Shown piece by piece: positions 7,165 through 16,439 of a stretch of DNA of 64,000 bases (positions are counted from its first letter, which is position 1; each line of letters begins with the position of its first letter). The notes under the pieces are model-generated. The model saw nothing but the letters and a program-made list of their open reading frames with translations, did not search any database and was not told the origin of the DNA. The position numbers were made by a program, and so were the translations under genes. The DNA is from Lachnospiraceae bacterium KH1T2 (lineage in GTDB: Bacteria; Bacillota; Clostridia; Lachnospirales; Lachnospiraceae), in NCBI GenBank assembly GCA_900114405.1, contig FOSY01000004.1:124001-188000 (forward strand), read 5' to 3'.

Positions 7165-9048
7165 TTATTCAGTTCTTATCTTTACTTTTTTTCCTGAGAA
7201 TGCTATCCCAAATTTAATGATATCCGCTACACCCTCCTCACGCATTTCTGTGTCATACCCTTTTTTATTGATCTGATCAAGAGCTTCTGCAGATAAGGCA
7301 TCCAGTTCCTCATCGTTCAGATCTTTATCCCATTTTAATTCCATGATCATTCCCGGATATTTATTTTCCCTGGGGAACAGGCTGATATCATATCGTCCGT
7401 CGCCGGACTCTCTGTTTGACCTGATCTGATACTGATTATCCATCAAAGCAATAAGCCCAAGAACCAGCCCATGATAAAACCCTTCTGCTCCGGCATCATA
7501 GAAGCTGATACTCTTCTTTAAGTATTCTCCTATTCCGTCCTGCAGTTTCTTTGTATCTTGTGAAAAAAGACTCTCAGCGATCTTATTGGCTGTAGTTCTT
7601 CCCATTGCACCGATCTGCATCAGATGCGATAGGATCTCACTCTTATATACTGCCGCTATCTCACGGTTCGGTATCGAAACCTCGCAGAGCCACGCTCCAT
7701 CACCTTGCAATTCTTTCTTCGGAGTTTTCAGATATCCGGCCACCAGAAGCAAACTGTAGATATTTGCAGGATCTTCCGCAAGTGATCTGTACACCACGTT
7801 CTGATCGATCCTCGCAATGACACGATCTCCTTGAAGAAGAGAATACAGTTTCTCAGTGATATCATCCGTTGCTGTCTTCAGTACATCTTCCAGTACCTTG
7901 TTTTTTCCGGTGTTCACCCAGTATGCCTGCGGCAAGCATCCTCTTGACAAGTAATTGATCACTGACCACGGGTTATAAATTTCCTTGTTCCCGAAGAAAT
8001 ATCCATCATACCAGCTCCGAAGTTCCTTCTCCTTGTCGGATGCTCCGTAATAAGCAAGCATTTCACCCACTTCGGATTCAGTGAAGCCAAAGAAACCATC
8101 GTACTCCTCGTCCATCACTGAATTAACAGTAAGATTATTTAAACCGCTGAAAATGCTCTCCTGCGCTATCCGAAGTATTCCAGTCAGGAATCCATATGAC
8201 AGGTTGCTGTTATCCTTGAACGCCCCGGAAAAAAAGTTCCTCATGAATCCGATGATCTCATCATAGAACTCCTTCGAATACCCTTCCTGGATCGGAGTAT
8301 CGTACTCATCAATGATGATGATCGGAGCTTTTTTGTAATGAGCTGCAAGCATTTTGGAAAGCTTTTGAAGAGAAGCCGAAAGCTCTACTTCATTCGCCTG
8401 TCCGTTTAATACTTTCTCAAAATAGTCTTTCTCATACTTTTCGAGTTTATCACTGTTTTGTAGTTCAGAATGTCTTCCGAATTCTTCCTGTAGCAACCCG
8501 GAGATCTTTGCAAAGGTTGCTTCCCAGGAATCATATTTTACATCTTTAAATGTCAGAAATATCACAGGATACTTCCCCTGATGCTTTCTGTATTCATCCC
8601 CGCACTTCCAGATTGCTTTGTCCGTAAAATACCTGCTTGTATCTTCATCGGATATTTCAAAGAAAACCCGAAGCATATCCATATTCAGGGTCTTTCCGAA
8701 ACGTCTTGGTCTTGTAAATAATGAGACAAAAGCTTTACGATCAAGAAACTCTTTGATCAGAAGAGTTTTGTCCACATAATAGTATTCTGACTGTGTACGG
8801 ATATAATCCGATATTCCTACCGGAAGTGGTCTTTTTTTATTCTCTACTCCCGACTTGATATATCGTCCTGTAACGATACGCTTATCAGCCGGACGCTTTG
8901 CATCATCCGGTATCTGCCATCTCTTACCTACCTTAACAGCTCCGGGAATCATACCTTCCTTGCAGAATTCCGTTACTCTACGCTCCGATATTCCCCATAC
9001 CACAGCCATTTGCTTGCAGGATTTCATATGGACATACCCCCTTTTCAT
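7165..9048 (-). CDS. AAA-ATPase-like / PD-(D/E)XK nuclease-like protein with N-terminal helix-turn-helix
   Basis: This 627-residue protein has three parts. Residues 1-55 form a MerR/excisionase-like helix-turn-helix (VVWGISERRVTEFCKEGMIP then VKVGKRWQIP). From about residue 75 comes the AAA-ATPase-like domain found in many gut and rumen bacteria: LPVGISDYIR, YVDKTLLIKEFL, TRPRRFGKTLNMDML as nucleotide-binding loop, and IIIIDEYDTPIQ as Walker B. The C-terminal part has a PD-(D/E)XK core, GDGRYDISL followed by MIMELKW. Role unknown; family members are often scattered in multiple copies and suspected to act on DNA. Two starts are possible, 9048 (AGGAGATGATAG ahead) and 9027 (AGGGGGT ahead). Confidence 0.85.
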   Translation of the reverse strand: MKRGYVHMKSCKQMAVVWGISERRVTEFCKEGMIPGAVKVGKRWQIPDDAKRPADKRIVTGRYIKSGVENKKRPLPVGISDYIRTQSEYYYVDKTLLIKEFLDRKAFVSLFTRPRRFGKTLNMDMLRVFFEISDEDTSRYFTDKAIWKCGDEYRKHQGKYPVIFLTFKDVKYDSWEATFAKISGLLQEEFGRHSELQNSDKLEKYEKDYFEKVLNGQANEVELSASLQKLSKMLAAHYKKAPIIIIDEYDTPIQEGYSKEFYDEIIGFMRNFFSGAFKDNSNLSYGFLTGILRIAQESIFSGLNNLTVNSVMDEEYDGFFGFTESEVGEMLAYYGASDKEKELRSWYDGYFFGNKEIYNPWSVINYLSRGCLPQAYWVNTGKNKVLEDVLKTATDDITEKLYSLLQGDRVIARIDQNVVYRSLAEDPANIYSLLLVAGYLKTPKKELQGDGAWLCEVSIPNREIAAVYKSEILSHLMQIGAMGRTTANKIAESLFSQDTKKLQDGIGEYLKKSISFYDAGAEGFYHGLVLGLIALMDNQYQIRSNRESGDGRYDISLFPRENKYPGMIMELKWDKDLNDEELDALSAEALDQINKKGYDTEMREEGVADIIKFGIAFSGKKVKIRTE

Positions 9049-9062
9049 CTATCATCTCCTAC

Positions 9063-9126
9063 AGTTTAAACATTATTCGGAAAGATGTCAATTTGTATTT
9101 GATATCATTCCGAATATATTTCCGAA
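9063..9126 (-). promoter_or_regulatory. Promoter and TTCGGAA repeats ahead of the AAA-ATPase/nuclease gene
   Basis: A consensus TTGACA -35 (9086-9091) and TAAACT -10 (9063-9068) are spaced 17 bases. The heptamer TTCCGAA occurs at 9108-9114 and 9120-9126, twelve bases apart, and inverted (TTCGGAA) at 9076-9082 inside the promoter spacer. These look like operator half-sites. The gene's own helix-turn-helix could bind them, which would be autoregulation. Confidence 0.55.
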
Positions 9127-9205
9127 CAAAGTCATCTTTATTTGGTTGATCTATATATTAACTTTCTTTAAAAATTAACCCTCAAGCAACGAAGCCACTA
9201 ACACA

Positions 9206-9342
9206 TCATTTCCAGCTCATGAGCAATTTCCTATCACTATCCGATATATCCTTGACCACATTCAAATAATCATCTATGAGCCCGACATCTGTCCACAAAA
9301 CATCAGATACTTCCTTGACCTCGTTAGGATCCAGATAAAATG
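9206..9342 (-). pseudogene. Remnant of an unrecognised gene after the lysS terminator
   Basis: A frame with no start codon, beginning at the lysS terminator, reads SFYLDPNEVKEVSDVLWTD then VGLIDDYLNVVKDISDSDRK and ends LLMSWK-stop at 9206-9208. It has protein-like composition and looks like an internal piece of an acidic protein, cut at the front. The rest of the 9049-9528 interval holds the promoter above, the terminator below and about 140 bases in which I see nothing further. Confidence 0.4.
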
Positions 9343-9384
9343 AAAAAAGGCACCCTTTTAGAAAAAATATTCTAAACGGATGCC
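9343..9384 (-). terminator. Terminator of the greA-lysS unit
   Basis: A stem of about 15 pairs (GGCATCCGTTTAGAA with TTCTAAAAGGGTGCC) is followed by TTTTTTC on the minus strand, about 145 bases after the lysS stop. Confidence 0.8.
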
Positions 9385-9528
9385 TCTTGGCAATCTAGTT
9401 ATTATTTACTTTGTAGCCCGTCTCTTCTTATCCGCTCTTATCTGAAAATGCGAATTCGTTACATATTTGTTGTAATTTTTGTCCGAGACTTTATCTATGC
9501 CTGCAATTTGCTACAGAATACACACAAA

Positions 9529-11436
9529 TTAGTAAAGCTTAGCACCAGCCGGGATGTGGTTATCAACCATAAGAAGGTGAAGTTCCTCATCCTCTGAATC
9601 CTTGAGGTTATTTACTGCAGAAAGCAGCATACCGCAAGACTCGATACCCATCATCTTTCTAGGCGGCAGGTTTGTGATTGCGATCAATGTCTTTCCAACA
9701 AGTTCTTCCGGCTCATAGAAAGCGTGGATACCTGAAAGGATAGTTCTGTCTGTGCCTGTTCCGTCATCAAGTGTGAACTGAAGGAGCTTCTTGCTCTTCG
9801 GAACTGCCTCACATGCCTTTACCTTAACTGCACGGAAGTCTGACTTAGAGAATGTCTCGAAATCAACATCTTCCTCAAACAGAGGCTCGATCTTTACATT
9901 GCTGAAGTTGATCTTGCTGTTTGGAGTAAAAAATCCGTTATCATCTGATGCTGCAGAAACACTTGACTTCTCAGGGTTAAGGCTCTTGAGAGTCGGGAAT
10001 GCAATTACATCTCTGATAGCAGCACTGTTTGTCAAAAGCATGCAAAGTCTGTCGATACCATATCCGATACCACCCGTTGGAGGCATACCGAATTCCATAG
10101 CATGAAGGAAGTCCTCATCTGTGTGGTTAGCTTCTTCATCACCAGCTGCAGCAAGTGCATCCTGTGCTGCGAAACGCTCTCTCTGGTCGATAGGATCGTT
10201 AAGCTCAGAGTAAGCATTACACATTTCCCAACCATTGATATAAAGCTCGAAACGCTCAACCTTTGAAGGGTCTTCCGGCTTCTTCTTTGTAAGTGGGCTG
10301 ATCTCGATCGGGTGATCCATGATGAATGTAGGCTGGATCATCTTGTCCTCACAGAACTCATCAAAGAAGAGGTTAACGATATCACCCTTCTTGTGGTGAG
10401 CTTCATATGCGATATTCTTCTCATCCGCAATTTTCTTAGCTTCTTCATCAGATGTAACTGTGTCGAAGTCGATACCTGTCTGCTCCTTGATAGCATCTAC
10501 CATTGTAAGACGACGGAATGGCTTAGAAAGGTCGATCTCCTTATCACCATATGTGATAACAGCGCTTCCGCATACATTTTCAGCAAGATAACGGAACATT
10601 TCCTCTGTAAGATCCATCATTCCGTTGTAGTCTGTGTATGCCTGATAAAGCTCCATAAGAGTGAACTCAGGATTGTGCTTTGTATCTGTTCCCTCGTTAC
10701 GGAATACACGACCGATCTCATATACTCTCTCAAGTCCGCCGATGATAAGTCTCTTGAGGTAAAGCTCAAGTGAGATACGAAGCTTTCTCTCTTCATCAAG
10801 AGCATTGTAATATGTTGTGAATGGACGAGCTGAAGCACCACCTGCGTTCTCAACGAGCATAGGTGTCTCAACTTCCATGAAATCCTTATTGTCAAGGAAG
10901 TTACGGATAAGCTTGATGATCTTTGAACGCTTGATCATTGTATCCTTAACGTCCTCATTCATGATAAGATCAAGATATCTCTGTCTGTAACGAGTATCTG
11001 TATCTGTAAGACCGTGGAACTTCTCCGGAAGCGGAAGAAGTGCCTTTGAAAGAAGTGTGAGCTTCTTTGCATGAACTGATACTTCGCCTGTCTTAGTCTT
11101 GAAAACAGTACCTTCAACACCGAAGATATCACCTACGTCCATGAGCTTCTTGAACTCTTCGTAAGCTTCTTCACCGATCTCATCACGTGCAACATAAACC
11201 TGAAGACGGCCTGTCTTATCCATTACGTTGCAGAATGAAGCCTTACCCATCTTACGCTTAAACATCATACGTCCTGCAAGCGTAACATCTTTATTCTCAA
11301 GTGCTTCAAAGTTATCTTTAATATCCTGTGTGTGATGTGTTACATCAAACTTTGTTATAAGGAAAGGGTTCTTTCCTGCTTCTGTAAGCTGCTGGAGCTT
11401 ATCTCTCTTAATCTGCAGTATATCCTGCTCAGGCAT
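9529..11436 (-). CDS. lysS: Lysyl-tRNA synthetase (class II) with C-terminal tRNA-binding domain
   Basis: The enzyme charges tRNA-Lys. The first 500 or so residues are a standard class II LysRS: an OB-fold anticodon domain, motif 1 region RYRQRYLDLI, motif 2 YEIGRVFRNEGTD...HNPEFT and motif 3 GGIGYGIDRLCML. Bacterial LysRS usually ends about there. This protein has 635 residues, and from about residue 525 a second OB-fold follows (FSKSDFRAVKVKACEAVPKS, LLQFTLDDGTG, TNLPPRKMMGIES, GMLLSAV), which is the EMAPII/MetG-C-type tRNA-binding domain. It is expected to raise tRNA affinity or dimer stability. The gene lies 20 bases after greA in the same direction. Confidence 0.93.
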   Translation of the reverse strand: MPEQDILQIKRDKLQQLTEAGKNPFLITKFDVTHHTQDIKDNFEALENKDVTLAGRMMFKRKMGKASFCNVMDKTGRLQVYVARDEIGEEAYEEFKKLMDVGDIFGVEGTVFKTKTGEVSVHAKKLTLLSKALLPLPEKFHGLTDTDTRYRQRYLDLIMNEDVKDTMIKRSKIIKLIRNFLDNKDFMEVETPMLVENAGGASARPFTTYYNALDEERKLRISLELYLKRLIIGGLERVYEIGRVFRNEGTDTKHNPEFTLMELYQAYTDYNGMMDLTEEMFRYLAENVCGSAVITYGDKEIDLSKPFRRLTMVDAIKEQTGIDFDTVTSDEEAKKIADEKNIAYEAHHKKGDIVNLFFDEFCEDKMIQPTFIMDHPIEISPLTKKKPEDPSKVERFELYINGWEMCNAYSELNDPIDQRERFAAQDALAAAGDEEANHTDEDFLHAMEFGMPPTGGIGYGIDRLCMLLTNSAAIRDVIAFPTLKSLNPEKSSVSAASDDNGFFTPNSKINFSNVKIEPLFEEDVDFETFSKSDFRAVKVKACEAVPKSKKLLQFTLDDGTGTDRTILSGIHAFYEPEELVGKTLIAITNLPPRKMMGIESCGMLLSAVNNLKDSEDEELHLLMVDNHIPAGAKLY

Positions 11437-11456
11437 TTTTCTGATCTCCTATTCTA

Positions 11457-11954
11457 TTAGTCTTCGACTCTTGCAATCTCAAGAACCTTGTACTTGATTT
11501 CTCCGGCCTTAGTCTCAACCTTTACAACATCACCTTCATGGTGTCCGAGAAGAGCCTTACCTACCGGAGACTCGTTAGAAATCTTACCTTTAAGGCTGTT
11601 TGCTTCTGTAGAACCAACGATACGGTAATCCATCTCTTCGTTAAATTCCATATCAAGGATCTTAACTCTGCAGCCGATTCTTACGCTATTATCTGTAACG
11701 TCGTCATCTGTAACAACCTCAGCATGCTTAAGGATAGCCTCGATCTCCTCGATACGTCCTTCGTACTGACTCTGCTCATCCTTAGCTGCATCATATTCAG
11801 CATTCTCGGAAAGGTCACCCTGCTCACGAGCCTCAGAAATCTTCTTAGCGACTTCCTTTCGTTTGACTGTCTTAAGCTCCTCAAGCTCTGCCTCAAGCTT
11901 CTTCAGTCCTGAATAAGTAAGAATGTTCTTTTTAATTGGCTGATGTCCTTCCAT
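11457..11954 (-). CDS. greA: Transcription elongation factor GreA
   Basis: GreA inserts its coiled coil into the RNA polymerase channel and stimulates cleavage of backtracked RNA. The protein (165 residues) has the N-terminal coiled coil ([19 protein letters not shown]), the tip region [15 protein letters not shown] with the acidic residues, and the C-terminal FKBP-like domain ([15 protein letters not shown]). I start it at the ATG 11952-11954 because AAAGGA lies eight bases upstream; the frame is open further but without a site. It leads lysS. Confidence 0.93.
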   Translation of the reverse strand: MEGHQPIKKNILTYSGLKKLEAELEELKTVKRKEVAKKISEAREQGDLSENAEYDAAKDEQSQYEGRIEEIEAILKHAEVVTDDDVTDNSVRIGCRVKILDMEFNEEMDYRIVGSTEANSLKGKISNESPVGKALLGHHEGDVVKVETKAGEIKYKVLEIARVED

Positions 11955-12044
11955 AGTTTGCGTCCTTTCATAAATAAATATATCTGTTTCCAAATATTGG
12001 TTTAAAGCTAATTTAATCCGCAGCGTACACCGCGGACGCGTTGT

Positions 12045-12073
12045 ATTATAGTGATAAAAATCGCATCTGTCAA
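12045..12073 (-). promoter_or_regulatory. Promoter of greA-lysS
   Basis: A perfect TTGACA (12068-12073) and a perfect TATAAT (12045-12050) are spaced 17 bases, immediately past the end of dusB. The leader is about 80 bases long. Confidence 0.8.
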
Positions 12074-12075
12074 GC

Positions 12076-13017
12076 TCAAATCAGTATTTCATCGAGAATT
12101 TCATACAGTCTTTCCACGCTTTCTATAGTAGAAAGAGAAGTTCGTAATTTTGCTGAGTTTGGAAGCCCTGTCGTATACCAGCATATATGCTTTCTCATCT
12201 CTCTTACTGCTGTGAATTCACCCTTTGTTTTAAGCTCCAGATCTATATGCCTGCGAATTACACTCTTTCGCTCCTCCATTGTAGGAACATATTTCCTGCC
12301 CTCGGCAAGCTCTTTGAAGAGCCACGGTGCGCCTTTAGCACCTCGCGCTACCGAAACAGCATCACATCCTGTCTCTTCAAACATTCTCTTTGCATCTTCA
12401 TATGAAGTAACGTCGCCATTTCCTATTACCGGAATCTTCACAGCATCCTTTACAGCTTTGATTATGCTCCAGTCTGCTTTTCCTTCATAGTACTGGGTTC
12501 TTGTCCTTCCATGCACATGTACCGCTGCTGCACCATTAGCCTCTGCGATCTTTGCGACCTCTACAGCATTTACATGGTCAGCGTCCACGCCCTTACGAAA
12601 CTTGATCGTTACCGGCTTTCCCGCTGTCTTCACTACAGCCTTTACTATCTCCCCGATAAGCTTGGGATCTTTCATAAGTGCCGAACCATCTCCATTATTA
12701 AAGATCTTCGGCATCGGGCAGCCCATATTTATATCAAGTATGTCAAAAGGAAGCTCTGCACATGCTGCAGCCTGTTCTGCCATAATATCGGGTTCTGAGC
12801 CGAAAATCTGAAGAGCTACAGGTCTTTCTTCAGGTACAGTCAGCATCAGATCATGCGTATTTTTATTCTTATAATGGAGAGCCTTTGCACTCACCATCTC
12901 AGTACATACAAGACCTGCGCCATATTCTGCACAAAGTAAACGAAATGGCAGGTCAGAAACCCCTGCCATTGGCGCAAGTATAAAATTATTCTTAAGTGTT
13001 ACATTTCCTATCTTCAA
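12076..13017 (-). CDS. dusB: tRNA-dihydrouridine synthase
   Basis: This FMN enzyme reduces uridines in the D-loop of tRNA. The 313 residues show the family start [12 protein letters not shown], the catalytic cysteine motif [17 protein letters not shown], the [17 protein letters not shown] segment and GNGDV near the FMN phosphate site. The start is a TTG at 13015-13017 ([10 protein letters not shown] follows); its ribosome site is weak. It lies 23 bases after the small unknown gene in a chain with birA and argF. Confidence 0.9.
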   Translation of the reverse strand: MKIGNVTLKNNFILAPMAGVSDLPFRLLCAEYGAGLVCTEMVSAKALHYKNKNTHDLMLTVPEERPVALQIFGSEPDIMAEQAAACAELPFDILDINMGCPMPKIFNNGDGSALMKDPKLIGEIVKAVVKTAGKPVTIKFRKGVDADHVNAVEVAKIAEANGAAAVHVHGRTRTQYYEGKADWSIIKAVKDAVKIPVIGNGDVTSYEDAKRMFEETGCDAVSVARGAKGAPWLFKELAEGRKYVPTMEERKSVIRRHIDLELKTKGEFTAVREMRKHICWYTTGLPNSAKLRTSLSTIESVERLYEILDEILI

Positions 13018-13040
13018 ATCAGAACTACTTTCTATTTAAG

Positions 13041-13391
13041 TTAATCGAGATCCAGTTTCTCTCCTAAAAATACTATTCTATAGAAGAGCGTAAGCTCTTC
13101 AAAGAGCTCTGCTTTCTCTTTACGAAGCTCTTTAACCAGAAGTCCGGCGCCGATCTCATCATAGTTGATATCCATCGCTTCGCCATTTGTCTGGATCAGC
13201 ATTTCACCGTCCTCATCAAAAAGTATCTCTATAGTACCGCCTGCCTGCTCTGTGAATACTACACAGGCTATCTGCAGCTGATCCTTTACTGCCTGAGGAA
13301 GCTTGCCAAATGCAGGGTTAAGATAATACTTCCTGTCATACTGACTAGCTGCGCAAAGAACTACTAAATCTTTATTATCACGTGTATCCAT
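13041..13391 (-). CDS. Conserved hypothetical protein between birA and dusB
   Basis: This 116-residue protein (MDTRDNKDLVVLCAASQYDRK...) overlaps the end of birA by about 14 bases and is preceded by AGAGG within birA. It looks like a small soluble alpha/beta protein, with a FTEQAGGTIEILFDEDGEM strand pair and a helical end (LVKELRKEKAELFEELTLF). I believe it matches a Lachnospiraceae family of unknown function (a DUF6145-type protein), but I cannot confirm that. Its fixed place in the operon suggests a housekeeping role. Confidence 0.7.
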   Translation of the reverse strand: MDTRDNKDLVVLCAASQYDRKYYLNPAFGKLPQAVKDQLQIACVVFTEQAGGTIEILFDEDGEMLIQTNGEAMDINYDEIGAGLLVKELRKEKAELFEELTLFYRIVFLGEKLDLD

Positions 13392-14367
13392 AAACACCTC
13401 TTACTGATACTTCTCCGGCATAAACATTTACAGATGTGCCGTCATCTTTTGTTACCATAAGCTCACCCTTGGAATTGATGCCCTTTGAATCAGCTTCATA
13501 TTCCCCCTTAGGGTCAAGCACTCTGACGCGTCTTCCGACATTTACGCATATCGCATTATACTCATCTTCAAGCGCTGAGAGATCCTCGGTTTCCTGAAAT
13601 TTCGCATAATACTCTTCAAACGCCAGCGCCGAAGCTGCTGCGATCTTCGCTCTTGAGATCTTTTTATTTCCAGCTTCAATATAAAGCGATGTGGCTGTCT
13701 TACTGATTTCCTCCGGAAATTCCGTAGTATTCACGTTTATGCCAGTGCCTATGATAACGTAGCTTATCGTATCCTCTTCCAGAGCCATCTCTGTGAGGAT
13801 ACCAACTACTTTTTTTCCATTTATGACTATATCATTCGGCCACTTTATCTTAACGTCAAGACCTGTGACCTCAGCTATACCCTTCGCTGCCGCCATAGCC
13901 ATCACAAGTGTGAGCATCGGCGCAATATCCGGTATGAAATCAGGCTTCAGAAGATAGCTCATCGCAACGTTCGTACCTTCCGGAGTCTTCCATTCTCTTC
14001 CACGACGGCCTTTACCGGAAGTCTGAGAGTCCGTAATTACCAAAAGACCGTTGCCTGCACCATTTTCTGAACGTCGCTTGCATTCCGTATTCGTCGAATC
14101 GACAGTTTTCATGAACACAAGATTGTCTCCGGCACCGAGCCATTTCGTCTTCATCACATCGCGAAGCTCTTCTTCACAAAAAACATCTTCACGGCTGACA
14201 ACTCTATAGCCTCTGTTCGGTACCGCCTCGATTTCAAAGCCAGACTTTCGCGCCTTATTCACAGCCTTCCAGACTGAATTCCTTGAAATCCCAAGCTTAT
14301 CTGCGATTTCCTGGCCGGAAACAAAGCCGTCCGCCTCTGTTAAAAATTTGATAAGATTATTTGCCAT
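13378..14367 (-). CDS. birA: Biotin-protein ligase / biotin repressor
   Basis: The protein attaches biotin to carboxylases through biotinyl-AMP, and the form with a helix-turn-helix also represses biotin genes. The 329 residues have the winged helix at the front (SGQEIADKLGISRNSVWKAV), the adenylation loop SGKGRRGREW, the KWPNDIVINGKKVVGIL core and a C-terminal SH3-like domain (VRVLDPKGEYEADSKGINS). It is thus the bifunctional type. It ends inside the next gene and starts two bases after the small membrane protein gene. Confidence 0.93.
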   Translation of the reverse strand: MANNLIKFLTEADGFVSGQEIADKLGISRNSVWKAVNKARKSGFEIEAVPNRGYRVVSREDVFCEEELRDVMKTKWLGAGDNLVFMKTVDSTNTECKRRSENGAGNGLLVITDSQTSGKGRRGREWKTPEGTNVAMSYLLKPDFIPDIAPMLTLVMAMAAAKGIAEVTGLDVKIKWPNDIVINGKKVVGILTEMALEEDTISYVIIGTGINVNTTEFPEEISKTATSLYIEAGNKKISRAKIAAASALAFEEYYAKFQETEDLSALEDEYNAICVNVGRRVRVLDPKGEYEADSKGINSKGELMVTKDDGTSVNVYAGEVSVRGVYGYT

Positions 14368-14368
14368 T

Positions 14369-14659
14369 TTATATGATTCCAGTATAATGATGCACGATCA
14401 ACACCGCCAAAGCAGCAAATGTAAATAGAAAGAAAACCGAAAGGACTTTTCTTTCACGTACAAATCTAAATATATTCAGAAAGCACATCGCTGCACATCC
14501 AACGTATGTTATCGTATCCGAAACTTCATTAGGACCGTACTCACTCAATGATATGCATGCAGCTATTATGACTGTTATACACACCAGCATATTTATCGTG
14601 TCGATAAATATATAAGTGTCACGTTCTTCATTTGTTATTCGTCTTTCACTTTTCTTCAT
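14369..14659 (-). CDS. Small membrane protein with three predicted helices
   Basis: The 96 residues begin with a charged stretch ([20 protein letters not shown]), followed by three hydrophobic segments ([49 protein letters not shown]). It overlaps the end of argF by about 14 bases. No family is recognised. The tight packing between argF and birA means it is cotranscribed with them. Confidence 0.65.
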   Translation of the reverse strand: MKKSERRITNEERDTYIFIDTINMLVCITVIIAACISLSEYGPNEVSDTITYVGCAAMCFLNIFRFVRERKVLSVFFLFTFAALAVLIVHHYTGII

Positions 14660-15647
14660 ACCCAAGTGTAGCAGCCATAACTGCCTTTATTGTATGCATA
14701 CGATTTTCAGCTTCATTAAATATTATCTCGGCATTCTGCTGGAATACTTCATCAGTAACTTCCATATCTTTAATGCCGAAGCGCTCACCCATTTCTGCCC
14801 CGATCTTTGTTTCAAGGTCATGGAAAGCAGGGAGACAGTGCATAAATATTGCCTCGTCAGAAGCCTTAGCCATAAGCTCCTTAGTAACCTTATATGGTGT
14901 AAGTTCCTTGATTCTCTCTGCCCATATCTCATCAGGCTCACCCATTGAAACCCATACATCCGTATAGATAACATCAGCACCTTCTACAGCCTTTTCCGGG
15001 TCTGTCTCAAGAGTTACACTTCCTCCAGAGGTTTCAGCCCATTCCTTACATTCCTCTACAAGTTCAGCATTCGGGAAGTACTTTTCCGGTGCGCATGCAG
15101 TGAAATGAAGTCCGAGTTTTGAGCAGCCTATCATGAGCGAATTGCCCATATTATAGCGGGCATCACCTATATAAACAAACTTTCTTCCTTTAAGATTTCC
15201 AAAATGCTCACGGATAGTAAGCATATCTGCAAGGATCTGTGTCGGATGATACTCATTCGTGAGTCCATTCCACACAGGAACTCCTGCATAATTAGCAAGA
15301 GTTTCGACTCTCTTCTGTGCAAATCCGCGGTACTCTATACCGTCAAACATGCGTCCCAAAACCTGAGCCGTATCAGCGATGGATTCCTTCTTACCTATCT
15401 GTGAACCTGACGGATCAAGATAAGTTGAGCCCATTCCGAGATCATGCGCTGCAACCTCGAATGCACAGCGTGTTCTTGTGCTAGTCTTTTCAAAAATAAG
15501 CGCAACGTTCTTTGTCTTAAAAACGTCGTGAGGTATCCCTCTTCGCTTCATATCTTTGAATTTTGCTGCAAGATCTATAAGATATGTGATCTCTTCCGGT
15601 GTAAAGTCTCTCAGTGTCAGAAAATGTCTGCCTTTTAATGAACCCAT
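14646..15647 (-). CDS. argF: Ornithine carbamoyltransferase
   Basis: It makes citrulline from ornithine and carbamoyl phosphate in arginine synthesis. The 333 residues include the carbamoyl-phosphate loop [15 protein letters not shown], the HPTQILAD segment, the ornithine-side DVWVSMGE and the signature MHCLPAFHD. The start ATG at 15645-15647 follows a GGAGAT site. No other arginine gene lies nearby, so the catabolic use (deiminase route) cannot be excluded, though the sequence resembles biosynthetic enzymes. Confidence 0.93.
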   Translation of the reverse strand: MGSLKGRHFLTLRDFTPEEITYLIDLAAKFKDMKRRGIPHDVFKTKNVALIFEKTSTRTRCAFEVAAHDLGMGSTYLDPSGSQIGKKESIADTAQVLGRMFDGIEYRGFAQKRVETLANYAGVPVWNGLTNEYHPTQILADMLTIREHFGNLKGRKFVYIGDARYNMGNSLMIGCSKLGLHFTACAPEKYFPNAELVEECKEWAETSGGSVTLETDPEKAVEGADVIYTDVWVSMGEPDEIWAERIKELTPYKVTKELMAKASDEAIFMHCLPAFHDLETKIGAEMGERFGIKDMEVTDEVFQQNAEIIFNEAENRMHTIKAVMAATLGYEEK

Positions 15648-15683
15648 CGTTGTATCTCCTTTTTCTTAACTTGTACCTGTATT

Positions 15684-16439
15684 TTAAAAATGTATTTCAG
15701 CGTACTTATACATCAAGATTGAAGCCGAAACTGCCGCATTTAACGACTCGACCTGACCCTTCATAGGAATGATCAGCTTTTCGTCTGCAAGTTCTGTTAT
15801 CTCGGCGCTGAGCCCATTTCCCTCATTGCCTATCATAAATGCAGTCTTCGGCGCATAATCGATTTCACTATAGCTCTTTTTTCCATCAAGATGAGCTGCA
15901 TAAAAACGTACACCTGCGTTTTTCATCTCGTGGATTGTTTCTGAAAGATTTTCTGTATATACGAATGGAACTCTAAAAATTGCGCCCATTGTAGAGCGTA
16001 CAACCTTTGGGGAATAGATGTCAACAGTTTTGCGATCCATAATTATTCCGGAAAGCCCCGCTGCCTCACCTGTCCTGACCATAGTGCCAAGGTTCCCCGG
16101 GTCCTGAATTCCCTCTAATATTAAAAAAAGACCGTGCCCTGAGTCTGCCAGATCAGAAACACTATACTGCTTCTGACGCACAACTGCGAGTACGCCCTGT
16201 GGATTCGTCGTATCACTTAACTTCTTAAAAACTTCGTCTTTAACTATCTCACCCTGTATATCAGGATTTTTTTGATGAAAACTCTCGGATAAATAAGTTT
16301 CAACAAGACGGTCCCTGGGGATCTCACGGAACATACGGATTCCCTCAACGACAAACGCCTTCTCTTCACGTCTTGCCCTTGACCTATCTAAAAGAGAGCG
16401 CACGGCTCTAAGCCGTGCGTTCGAAATTGACGTTATCAT
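15684..16439 (-). CDS. TrmH/SpoU-family RNA 2'-O-methyltransferase
   Basis: The 251 residues contain an N-terminal substrate-binding part (RAVRSLLDRSRARREEKAFVV fits the SpoU_sub_bind pattern) and a SPOUT knot with ILEGIQDPGNLGTMVRTGEA, FMIGNEGNGLS and a C-terminal IPMKGQVESLNAAVSASI. It methylates a ribose in rRNA or tRNA; the exact site cannot be read from sequence. Its start overlaps the pfkA stop by four bases (ATGA), so the two are coupled. Confidence 0.88.
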   Translation of the reverse strand: MITSISNARLRAVRSLLDRSRARREEKAFVVEGIRMFREIPRDRLVETYLSESFHQKNPDIQGEIVKDEVFKKLSDTTNPQGVLAVVRQKQYSVSDLADSGHGLFLILEGIQDPGNLGTMVRTGEAAGLSGIIMDRKTVDIYSPKVVRSTMGAIFRVPFVYTENLSETIHEMKNAGVRFYAAHLDGKKSYSEIDYAPKTAFMIGNEGNGLSAEITELADEKLIIPMKGQVESLNAAVSASILMYKYAEIHF

